18,935 nt of DNA from Dehalococcoidia bacterium (GTDB taxonomy: Bacteria > Chloroflexota > Dehalococcoidia > E44-bin15 > DAOWNJ01). The stretch spans positions 1 to 18,935 of the forward strand of contig DAOWNJ010000004.1 of the NCBI GenBank assembly GCA_030642645.1, in the 5' to 3' direction. Position 1 is the stretch's first letter; every line of letters begins with the position of its first letter. Both the position numbers and the translations under genes were made by a program. The notes beneath the pieces are model-generated. The model worked only from the letters and a program-made list of their open reading frames with translations. It ran no database searches and was not told the origin of the DNA. Below, one piece after another: positions 13,069-18,697 of the stretch.

Positions 13069-14082
13069 ATGCCCGAAGGGGATGGGCGGCTGGTAAGGGT
13101 GGCTGTGGATGCTATGGGTGGTGATTATGCCCCCGGCGAGATAGTAAAGGGGGGAGTCTTAGCTGCAGAGGAGACAGAGGTCATTCTGGTAGGTCCTGTG
13201 GATACTATTGAAGCAGAGCTTGCCAAACAAAATGCCATGCACCTGCCCATTAGGTGTGTCCAGGCTGATGAGGTCATAGCCGATGGCGAGCCCCCGGCCA
13301 TGTCCCTTCGACAGAAGCCCAATGCCTCGGTGGCTGTTGCTGCAAGGCTGGTTAGGGCTGGTGAGGCGGATGCTATGCTCAGCGCCGGCTCCACCGGCGC
13401 TCTAGTTGCTAGTGCACTGCAGATCCTGGGAGCTAGTGAGGGGATAGACCGCCCTGTAGCTGGTGGGCCGATTTTAGGCTTCGCTCCAAAAACTGTCATA
13501 TTGGACGCTGGGGGGAATGTTGACTGCAAGCCACATCACCTTTTGAGCTTTGCCATCGTAGGGTGTGTCTATGCCCAGAAGATGCTGGGTGTCACCAATC
13601 CAACCGTTGCCCTCTTGAATGTTGGGGCTGAGGAGGGGAAGGGAAACGAGCTTGTCCGTGAGAGCTATCCACTATTTGTGGAGAGTGGCCTTAATTTCAT
13701 TGGCAATATTGAGGGGAACGACATCCCTTATGGGCGAGCCAATGTCATTGTCTGCGATGGATTTGTGGGAAATATACTGCTTAAGTTCACCGAGGGCCTT
13801 GGAGAAAGCGTCTCTCGATGGCTGAGGACAAGTCTCGGAGGACGCCTGCCGCCCTCTGACATCGAGAGCCTGTGTGATGAGCTTGTATCCCTGACCAATG
13901 CAGCTGACACCTTTGGTGGTGGTCCCCTTTTGGGGATCAATGGAGTAGCGGTGGTGATGCATGGGCATAGCCGTGCCCCCCAGGTCGTTAGGGGGATTTT
14001 ACAGGCAAAAATGGCTGTCGAATCTGGTCTGGTGGCCACCCTTTCTTCAGAGCTAGCCAGGATCAGGGAGAGGAGGAGGTAG
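13069..14082 (+). CDS. plsX: Phosphate acyltransferase PlsX
   Basis: The 337-residue protein has the PlsX hallmark VAVDAMGGDYAPGEIVKG near its start and the later motifs VLDAGGNVDCKP, ALLNVGAEEGKGNE, GNIEGNDIPYG and VCDGFVGNILLKFTEG. PlsX converts acyl-ACP and phosphate to acyl-phosphate and ACP, linking fatty acid synthesis to phospholipid synthesis through PlsY. It is a peripheral, membrane-facing cytoplasmic enzyme of usual length. The start is fixed by GGAGGTG six bases before the ATG. It leads the plsX-acp-enoyl reductase-fabF operon; no fapR, fabD or fabH is beside it. This marks the genome as bacterial with ester-linked lipids. Confidence 0.97.
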   Translation: MPEGDGRLVRVAVDAMGGDYAPGEIVKGGVLAAEETEVILVGPVDTIEAELAKQNAMHLPIRCVQADEVIADGEPPAMSLRQKPNASVAVAARLVRAGEADAMLSAGSTGALVASALQILGASEGIDRPVAGGPILGFAPKTVILDAGGNVDCKPHHLLSFAIVGCVYAQKMLGVTNPTVALLNVGAEEGKGNELVRESYPLFVESGLNFIGNIEGNDIPYGRANVIVCDGFVGNILLKFTEGLGESVSRWLRTSLGGRLPPSDIESLCDELVSLTNAADTFGGGPLLGINGVAVVMHGHSRAPQVVRGILQAKMAVESGLVATLSSELARIRERRR

Positions 14083-14084
14083 CT

Positions 14085-14321
14085 ATGTCTACTGAGGAGA
14101 CTATAAAAGACATTGTTATTAGGATTGTTCGCTGTGAGGGCAAGGAGATCACCCATTCCACAACATGGGATGACATGAGGGCGGACTCCCTGGATGTGGT
14201 GCAGGTATTGAGTGCCCTGGAGGATACCTTCGATATCGAGATCTCCGATGAGCAAGCCAAGGGGCTTAACTCTTTCGGTGATCTGGTTGAGCATGTGGAG
14301 GATTGCCTGAAAGAGGCATAG
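14085..14321 (+). CDS. acpP: Acyl carrier protein
   Basis: The 78-residue acidic protein carries the phosphopantetheine attachment motif ADSLDVVQ, with Ser35 as the modified residue, and the usual four-helix pattern (LEDTFDIEISDE as helix III region). It starts two bases after plsX, with GGAGGAGG about five bases before the ATG. It serves as acyl carrier for the adjacent enoyl reductase, FabF and PlsX. Length and position are typical. The N-terminal helix is somewhat unusual (VIRIVRCEGKEITHSTTWDDM) compared with common AcpP, so a specialised carrier is possible, but the gene neighbourhood favours general fatty acid synthesis. Confidence 0.93.
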   Translation: MSTEETIKDIVIRIVRCEGKEITHSTTWDDMRADSLDVVQVLSALEDTFDIEISDEQAKGLNSFGDLVEHVEDCLKEA

Positions 14322-14325
14322 GGCG

Positions 14326-15075
14326 ATGTTCCTTAAAGGCAAAGTGGCCTTAGTGACCGGTGCCTCCCGAGGGATCGGAAGGGTTATCGCAATTAGACTT
14401 GCTGAGGAGGGGGCGGATGTAATCATCAACTTCTTCCGCAACCGGCAGGCGGCGAACGAGACAGCCAGGGATATAGAGGCCAGGGGTGTAAGGGCTCGTG
14501 TTATCAGGGCCAATGTGGGAGACCCTGATAGGATCGACCAGATGTTTGAGACTATTGAGAGCGAATTCGGAAGGCTGGACATCCTGATCAGTAACGCTGC
14601 CTCCGGTGTGGCCCGCTCTGCCATGGATCTGGATGTCAAGGGGTGGCAATGGACTATGGACGTCAATGCCAGGGCCCTCCTCCTCTGCGCCCAGCATGCA
14701 TCCAGGCTTATGGAGGGTGGGGGGGGCAAGATAGTCAGCATCTCAAGCTTGGGCTCTTCCTTTGTCTGGCCTTATTATGTCGGTGTGGGTGTATCAAAGG
14801 CTGCCCTTGAAGCCCTCACCCGCTACCTTGCAGTAGAGCTGGCCCCTAAGGGTATCTCTGTAAATGCAGTGGCTGCTTCTGCGGTAAGGACAGAGTCGCT
14901 CAGGCTCTATGACGCTGAGCAGCAGATCGAAGCCTTAAAAACCCCACCGGCGGGGAGGATGGTGACCCCTGAGGATGTGGCCAATGTGGTTTGCTTCCTT
15001 TGCAGTGAGGATGCCTTCATGATAAGAGGGCAGATAATTGTAATCGATGGGGGCATATCCCTGGCACCTCGCTAG
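14326..15075 (+). CDS. fabL: FabL-type enoyl-ACP reductase (SDR family)
   Basis: This 249-residue short-chain dehydrogenase has the cofactor motif TGASRGIG (11-18) and ISNAASG. The active site reads SISSLGSS then Tyr151-x6-Lys158 (YVGVGVSK). Tyr-x6-Lys is the enoyl-ACP reductase pattern of FabI and FabL, whereas beta-ketoacyl reductases (FabG) have Tyr-x3-Lys. The stretch VGVSKAALEALTRYLAVEL, the PAGRM segment and MIRGQ-IIV-DGG near the C-terminus closely resemble Bacillus FabL from memory. It should reduce trans-2-enoyl-ACP with NAD(P)H in the last step of the elongation cycle. Automated pipelines may call it FabG. It lies between acp and fabF with gaps of 4 and 18 bp. Confidence 0.87.
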   Translation: MFLKGKVALVTGASRGIGRVIAIRLAEEGADVIINFFRNRQAANETARDIEARGVRARVIRANVGDPDRIDQMFETIESEFGRLDILISNAASGVARSAMDLDVKGWQWTMDVNARALLLCAQHASRLMEGGGGKIVSISSLGSSFVWPYYVGVGVSKAALEALTRYLAVELAPKGISVNAVAASAVRTESLRLYDAEQQIEALKTPPAGRMVTPEDVANVVCFLCSEDAFMIRGQIIVIDGGISLAPR

Positions 15076-15093
15076 GGGCAAGGGTGTTTCAAG

Positions 15094-16326
15094 ATGTCTC
15101 AGAAGAGGGTGGTTATCACCGGAATGGGGGCAATCTCCTCACTGGGCCTGGGTGTAGAGCGGCTTTGGGAGGGGCTTATCGCCGGCAGGTCTGGCATTGG
15201 CCATATAACTCACCCCGACGCCGATGACTTTCTGGTGAAGATAGCAGCTGAGGTAACCGACTTCGACCCAAGGGAATACATGGATGTAAAGATAGTTGAC
15301 CGAACCTTGAGGTTCAGCCAGTTCGCCATCGCTGCCTCCAAGATGGCGGTGGAGCAGGCGGGGCTTGATATATCAAGGGAGATGCCCCAGAGGGTGGGTG
15401 TCATTACCTCCAGCACTGTGGATATAGGCTACATCGCTAAGCAGGGGGAGGTGCTCAGAAATAAGGGGCCAAAAAGGATCGACCCCCTTTTCATTACAAA
15501 GCAGGGCCCCCACATGGCTTCAGCTCAGGTGGGGATGTTTCTTGGGGCCAAGGGGCCCAATTCCAGCCTTTATAGCGCCTGCGCCAGTGGTAATGATGCC
15601 CTGGGCGTAGCCCTGAACTACATCCGTCTGGGCTATGCTGATGTGATGCTTGCTGGTGGGACCGACGCCAGCATATCACCGGTCATTATAGCCGGCATGG
15701 GTCTATTAGGGGCCCTATCCAGGGAGATGGACCCAACCAGGGCATCGAGGCCATTTGACCTAAACCGTAGTGGCTTTGTTTATGGGGAGGGGGTGGGGAT
15801 GTTAATGCTGGAGAGCTATGAACATGCCATGAGGCGTGGTGCCCCGATTCTGGCTGAGCTCGCCGGCGCTGGCTGGTCATTTGATGCCTATAGCGAGACT
15901 GCCCCCGACGCCGAAATGGAGGCAGTTGCCATGTCCGTTGCGCTCCAGGATGCAGGGGTGATCCCTGAGGAGGTAGATTATATAAATGCACATGGCACAA
16001 GCACTAAGCTCAATGATGCCGGCGAGACGAGAGCTATAAAGGCTGTCTTCGGGGATAGTGTCTATAGAATCCCCATAAGCGCAAACAAGTCGATGATCGG
16101 TCACACGATAGCGGCTGCTGGTGCCCTTGAGGCTATTGCCACTGTAAAGACCATAAATGAGGGCATTATCCCCCCAACCATAAATTATGAAACCCCTGAC
16201 CCGGAGTGCGATCTGGACTATGTCCCCAATATAGCCCGCCGCGCCAATGTGGGCGTGGCCCTCTCCAATGCCTTTGGCTTTGGTGGCCAGAACTGCTGTC
16301 TGGTCATCAGGCGCTTCACAGATTGA
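15094..16326 (+). CDS. fabF: Beta-ketoacyl-ACP synthase II
   Basis: The 410-residue enzyme condenses malonyl-ACP with acyl-ACP in fatty acid elongation. It begins RVVITGMGAISSLG, and shows the active-site cysteine Cys163 (YSACASGNDAL), His300 (INAHGTST), Lys332 and His337 (NKSMIGHTIAAAG), the full Cys-His-His triad, and the glycine-rich FGFGGQN near the end. Length is normal for FabF. The Shine-Dalgarno AAGGGTG is modest. It is the last gene of the plsX operon; no clear intrinsic terminator follows, and a palindromic operator starts 8 bp after its stop. Confidence 0.96.
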   Translation: MSQKRVVITGMGAISSLGLGVERLWEGLIAGRSGIGHITHPDADDFLVKIAAEVTDFDPREYMDVKIVDRTLRFSQFAIAASKMAVEQAGLDISREMPQRVGVITSSTVDIGYIAKQGEVLRNKGPKRIDPLFITKQGPHMASAQVGMFLGAKGPNSSLYSACASGNDALGVALNYIRLGYADVMLAGGTDASISPVIIAGMGLLGALSREMDPTRASRPFDLNRSGFVYGEGVGMLMLESYEHAMRRGAPILAELAGAGWSFDAYSETAPDAEMEAVAMSVALQDAGVIPEEVDYINAHGTSTKLNDAGETRAIKAVFGDSVYRIPISANKSMIGHTIAAAGALEAIATVKTINEGIIPPTINYETPDPECDLDYVPNIARRANVGVALSNAFGFGGQNCCLVIRRFTD

Positions 16327-16333
16327 TATTATG

Positions 16334-16355
16334 ATAATGAACATATGTCCATTAT
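16334..16355. promoter_or_regulatory. Palindromic operator, copy 1
   Basis: A 22-bp near-perfect palindrome, ATAATG-A-ACATATGT-C-CATTAT, with one mismatched pair. Its core GAACATATGTCC is the exact reverse complement of the core GGACATATGTTC found before the intact DUF134 gene at 17186. It lies 21 bp before a truncated DUF134 gene start, so it is probably a duplicated operator. Confidence 0.6.
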
Positions 16356-16376
16356 CTGGCTGGGAATTTAAATACT

Positions 16377-16415
16377 ATGCCAAGACTATCTAATCGGCGC
16401 TGTGTTGCCTTTATG
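16377..16415 (+). pseudogene. 5' fragment of a DUF134 gene
   Basis: The first 13 codons, MPRLSNRRCVAFM, match the start of the intact DUF134 gene at 17214 (MPRPPNRRCVAFM); 36 of 39 bases are identical. Immediately after, similarity stops. The ORF continues to 16574 with no resemblance to DUF134, its tail lying antisense to the C_GCAxxG gene, so I regard it as non-functional. The fragment keeps a related operator upstream. It looks like a partial duplication or the scar of a deletion or recombination event. Confidence 0.7.
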
Positions 16416-16521
16416 GCGCAGGGCGATTGCTGGGCGGGTAGCCCAACCCTTTTAAGCTTCAAGAGCGGTAAGCTTGGGCGAAGGGCTCTATTTCCGAGCT
16501 CGGACACCATTGATGTCAGGG
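16416..16521. other. Spacer with short palindromes
   Basis: Between the DUF134 fragment and the C_GCAxxG gene end there are an AAGCTT pair (inverted repeat with a 10-base loop, near 16453-16474) and a CCGAGCTCGG palindrome (near 16494). Neither has a T-tract, so neither is a convincing terminator. No gene is seen. Confidence 0.35.
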
Positions 16522-17016
16522 TTACTGTTCCTTCTCCAATATTATTTCCGCGGCAATTCGGGTCCCTTTCCTAACCACAGCAGTGCATTTCTCAGTGGCA
16601 CCAGTTTTTTGCCACTCCTCGGCCTCGGCTGGGTCTGCCAGGTTGAACCTTCTGCCAAATTCTGACTCTAGGATGTCACCACACATGGTGCTGCCGAGCT
16701 CCTTTTCGAAGCGGCGGCAAAATCTTCTAACCGGTGGGAGTGAGCCGGTATACCCTGCCCAATCATCCAGCCTTTCTCGCCCATAGACCAGCCCGAGCGC
16801 CATGATGCACCCAACTACGGCACCGCAAGTTTCACCCCTGAGAGCAATGCCAGGGAAGGGTGTGAGCGCCTTTAAGATCGCGCCGTCATCTAATCCAAAT
16901 TGCTCTTGCAGCGCCAAAAAGGCGGTTTGAGCGCAGTTACCAGAAATTGTTAGATATTCCTTTACCTTTTGATCGAGCTTGCTCAGAACCTCTTCTCTGG
17001 AGAATTGAGCTGACAT
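16522..17016 (-). CDS. C_GCAxxG_C_C family protein
   Basis: From the ATG at 17016 the protein has 164 residues. It carries the cysteine pattern of the C_GCAxxG_C_C family: Cys28 (SGNCAQT), Cys64 and Cys70 (GETCGAVVGC followed by IMALGLVYG), Cys100 (RRFC), Cys112 (MCGDI) and Cys144 (EKCTAVV). The spacing suggests binding of a metal or iron-sulfur centre or a thiol redox role; the biochemical function of the family is not well established. The ATG at 17040 would add eight residues, but AAGGAGGG sits inside that extension, nine bases before 17016, and decides the start. It is transcribed away from the intact DUF134 gene, sharing a 197-bp divergent region with it. Confidence 0.88.
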   Translation of the reverse strand: MSAQFSREEVLSKLDQKVKEYLTISGNCAQTAFLALQEQFGLDDGAILKALTPFPGIALRGETCGAVVGCIMALGLVYGRERLDDWAGYTGSLPPVRRFCRRFEKELGSTMCGDILESEFGRRFNLADPAEAEEWQKTGATEKCTAVVRKGTRIAAEIILEKEQ

Positions 17017-17058
17017 TTCCGATCCCTCCTTTATAAACATATAGACACCACTCCCCTA

Positions 17059-17084
17059 CTGTGAAAGGATACCTTCTGTGAAAG
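17059..17084. repeat. Direct repeat CTGTGAAAG x2 in a divergent promoter region
   Basis: CTGTGAAAG occurs at 17059-17067 and 17076-17084, 17 bp apart, about one and a half helical turns. On the minus strand it reads CTTTCACAG and lies among candidate promoter elements for the C_GCAxxG gene (TTGCAA, 17 bases, TATCCT; or TTTCAC, 17 bases, TATATG). It could be a regulator site; two short copies are weak evidence. Confidence 0.4.
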
Positions 17085-17150
17085 TGTATTGCAACTGTTT
17101 GAGAAGGCAAATGGAGCCTGAGTTGGAATCTATATGGAGGCTATCAAGGC

Positions 17151-17179
17151 TTGACACCAAAGTGATAGTGTGCTAGCAT
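17151..17179 (+). promoter_or_regulatory. Promoter of the DUF134-ferredoxin operon
   Basis: A perfect -35 TTGACA (17151-17156) is followed after 17 bases by TAGCAT (17174-17179). A start near 17186 would fall on the palindromic operator GGACATATGTTC, a position suited to repression. Confidence 0.6.
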
Positions 17180-17185
17180 AATTAC

Positions 17186-17197
17186 GGACATATGTTC
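17186..17197. promoter_or_regulatory. Palindromic operator, copy 2
   Basis: GGACATATGTTC is a 12-bp palindrome with one mismatched pair, located at the predicted transcription start and 16 bp before the DUF134 ATG. The same core in inverse orientation lies at 16339-16350 before the DUF134 fragment. Retention with both gene starts suggests autoregulation by the DUF134 helix-turn-helix protein, which is inference. Confidence 0.55.
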
Positions 17198-17213
17198 ACA
17201 ATGGTGTTATTAT

Positions 17214-17684
17214 ATGCCAAGACCACCTAATCGGCGCTGCGTTGCCTTTATGCCGGAGACGACCTACTTCAAGCCAGCGGGGGTGCCGCTCAGCAACCTT
17301 GATGAGGTTCACCTCTCCGTGGAGGAGGCAGAGGCCATCCGCCTCAAGGACTTGGAGGGTTTGCAGCAGGAGGAATGTGCTCTGAGGATGCACATCTCCC
17401 GCCCCACCTTCCACCGGGTTCTCGAGTCCGCCCGCAGCAAGCTTGCCGATGCCATGATCAATGGAAAGGCGATCCGGATTGAGGGGGGCAACTTCGAGAT
17501 GGCGATGCGCCGCTTCAGGTGTGCCAACGATGGCTATGAGTGGGGTGTGCCCTTTGAGACGATGGTGGCGGGACCCCCTACAGCATGCCCTGAGTGCAAT
17601 AGCCCAAACATTCAGCCCATCTACCCGCCTCGCTTCAGCGTCAGGAGAAGGGGGAGACATCGTGGAGGTGGGGGGGGTTGGTAA
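17214..17684 (+). CDS. DUF134 family helix-turn-helix protein with C-terminal zinc-ribbon-like extension
   Basis: The 156-residue protein has the typical DUF134 start MPRPPNRRCVAFMPET and the conserved region EVHLSVEEAEAIRLKDLEGL, QQEECALRMHISRPTFHRVL (sigma-region-4-like helix-turn-helix), ESARSKLADAMINGKAIRI. Common members end near residue 100; this one continues with Cys103 and a CPEC pair (Cys125, Cys128), a partial zinc-ribbon-like segment, and a basic Gly-rich tail (RRRGRHRGGGGGW). It is probably a DNA-binding regulator of the following genes; its own promoter carries a palindromic operator. Fifteen bases separate it from the ferredoxin gene. DUF134 genes commonly accompany ferredoxin, NifX-like and MinD-like genes. 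Confidence 0.9.
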   Translation: MPRPPNRRCVAFMPETTYFKPAGVPLSNLDEVHLSVEEAEAIRLKDLEGLQQEECALRMHISRPTFHRVLESARSKLADAMINGKAIRIEGGNFEMAMRRFRCANDGYEWGVPFETMVAGPPTACPECNSPNIQPIYPPRFSVRRRGRHRGGGGGW

Positions 17685-17699
17685 GAGAGGAGACGAGAT

Positions 17700-18287
17700 A
17701 TGCTTAATATCGATGCTGCCAGGTGTAATGGTTGTGGAGCCTGCCTCGATGCCTGTCCACAGGGGGCAATAAGCCTCAAAGGGGATAAGGCCGTTATCGA
17801 CCACAGGCTCTGCATTGAGTGTGGCATATGCCTTGAGGCTTGTCCCGCGGGTGCCATTTATGAGGTCGCTGGTGCGCCGCGAAGGCCCGCTTATGCCTTT
17901 AATGGGCCACAGGCCACTGGGATATATCAGAGGTCGGCTGCTAGCCGAGAGGGAAAGGAGGTGAACGGAATGCCGTTTGGAAGAGGCTGGGGTGGAGGTT
18001 TTGGAAGAGGCTGGGGTGGAGGTTTCGGAAGAGGCTGGGGTGGAGGTTTTGGAAGAGGCTGGGGTGGAGGTTTCGGGAGAGGCTGGGGTGGAGGTTTTGG
18101 AAGAGGTTTCGGGAGAGGCTTGGGAATGGGAAATCCCTGGCTACCAGGATGGTGGCAAACGCCTTATGGTGGTCAATATGGGGCAACCACCCCATATATG
18201 GGATACGGTTACCCATCCTATGGCCCAGGCTCATATCCGATGGCAGGGCCTTATTACACACCCTATGGAATGTCCCCCTGGTATTAG
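17700..18287 (+). CDS. Two-cluster ferredoxin with Gly/Trp/Phe repeat tail
   Basis: Residues 1-55 are a classic 2[4Fe-4S] ferredoxin: Cys9/12/15/19 then Pro, and Cys38/41/44/48 then Pro. The frame continues without a stop through a linker (about 56-90) into five copies of FGRGWGGG (about 93-132) and a Tyr/Pro/Gly-rich tail ending YGMSPWY, 195 residues in all. At residue 91 an ATG (17970) is preceded by AAAGGAGGTGA, a near-perfect Shine-Dalgarno, so the repeat protein may also be made alone. The tail has no Cys or His, so it is unlikely to bind metal itself. Possibly two genes have become fused by loss of a stop, or this is a natural dual-product gene. Fd part is certain; the tail's function is unknown. 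Confidence 0.85.
   Translation: MLNIDAARCNGCGACLDACPQGAISLKGDKAVIDHRLCIECGICLEACPAGAIYEVAGAPRRPAYAFNGPQATGIYQRSAASREGKEVNGMPFGRGWGGGFGRGWGGGFGRGWGGGFGRGWGGGFGRGWGGGFGRGFGRGLGMGNPWLPGWWQTPYGGQYGATTPYMGYGYPSYGPGSYPMAGPYYTPYGMSPWY
17954..17964 (+). promoter_or_regulatory. Strong internal Shine-Dalgarno inside the ferredoxin ORF
   Basis: AAAGGAGGTGA lies inside the coding sequence, eight bases (counted from AGGAGG) before an in-frame ATG at 17970. The product from there would be a 105-residue Gly/aromatic-rich protein beginning MPFGRGWGGGF. The following small genes also carry strong Shine-Dalgarno sequences and begin with MP. Confidence 0.75.
17976..18095 (+). repeat. Five tandem 24-bp coding repeats
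   Basis: Five head-to-tail 24-bp units (starting TTTGGAAGAGGCTGG) run from 17976 to 18095, then a degenerate partial unit. Units differ mainly by third-base changes (TTT/TTC, GGA/GGG), so the eight-residue unit FGRGWGGG is conserved while DNA drifts slightly. Near-identity suggests recent expansion by slippage or unequal recombination. Confidence 0.95.
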
Positions 18288-18315
18288 GGCTATCAGTGAA
18301 GAGAGGTGATTTAGT

Positions 18316-18522
18316 ATGCCCTATACAATGGGTCCACTCGGCTTGGTAATTTGGCTATGCATATGTTTGCCCCTAAACCTGCTATACTTGTTCCTAAGCT
18401 TACCCCTGTGGCTACTACAGGCATTAACATTCCGCTTATGCCCCATGGGGGGACTGCCCTGGTGGGGTGGCTACGCAGGTGGCTGGGGTCAAGGTTGGAG
18501 AACACCCTATCGGTATCCATAG
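18316..18522 (+). CDS. Small membrane protein with Gly/Trp-rich tail
   Basis: A 68-residue protein starting MPYTMGPLGLVIW. Residues about 6-40 are very hydrophobic (LVIWLCICLPLNLLYLFLSL, then PLWLLQALTF), enough for one long or two short membrane helices, and the tail is Gly/Trp/Tyr-rich (WWGGYAGGWGQGW). GAGAGGTGA lies about eight bases before the ATG. It sits 28 bp after the ferredoxin-repeat gene, within the run of MP-starting Gly/aromatic proteins. No family is recognised; a membrane anchor for this set is possible. Confidence 0.65.
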   Translation: MPYTMGPLGLVIWLCICLPLNLLYLFLSLPLWLLQALTFRLCPMGGLPWWGGYAGGWGQGWRTPYRYP

Positions 18523-18563
18523 TGGTAGGCTTTTAATTGAACTTCCACGAAGGAGGTGATAAG

Positions 18564-18697
18564 ATGCCTTGGGGGTATGGATATGGGCATGCTTGGGTGT
18601 GGCCTCGGCATGGGGAAGCAATTCCCTTGGGAGAGAGCTTGACAGTATCAGGAAGAGGCTTGAAGAGCTTAGAGGACAGGAGGTAATATATGCCTAA
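18564..18697 (+). pseudogene. Small Gly/aromatic protein, apparently frameshifted
   Basis: AAGGAGGTGAT precedes an ATG at 18564 whose frame gives MPWGYGYGHAWVWPRHG and stops at 18686 after 40 codons. The frame two bases over, without its own start, encodes a typical amphipathic coiled-coil end, ELDSIRKRLEELRGQEVIYA, stopping at 18697 and overlapping the next ATG. DUF5320-like proteins usually pair a Gly/aromatic N-terminus with such a coiled-coil C-terminus, so one intact gene with a single missing base (for example in GGG at about 18629-18631) is likely. Sequencing error or true mutation cannot be told apart. Confidence 0.55.

Noticed and set aside
13728..14741. Long minus-strand ORF (337 codons) across plsX, acp and fabL
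   Set aside because: It is antisense to three well-recognised genes, has no recognisable motif and spans gene boundaries, as expected from GC-rich codon bias.
16377..16574. 65-codon ORF starting like DUF134, considered as a full gene
   Set aside because: Only the first 13 codons resemble DUF134; the remainder is unrelated and its end runs antisense into the C_GCAxxG gene.
17976..18095. Array of repeats considered as CRISPR
   Set aside because: Units are contiguous without spacers, lie in a coding frame and vary mainly at third positions.
17977..18309. ORF reading EEAGVEVS-type repeats in another frame of the 24-bp array
   Set aside because: Any 24-bp repeat gives periodic peptides in all open frames; the FGRGWGGG frame has the strong ribosome site and fits the neighbouring proteins.
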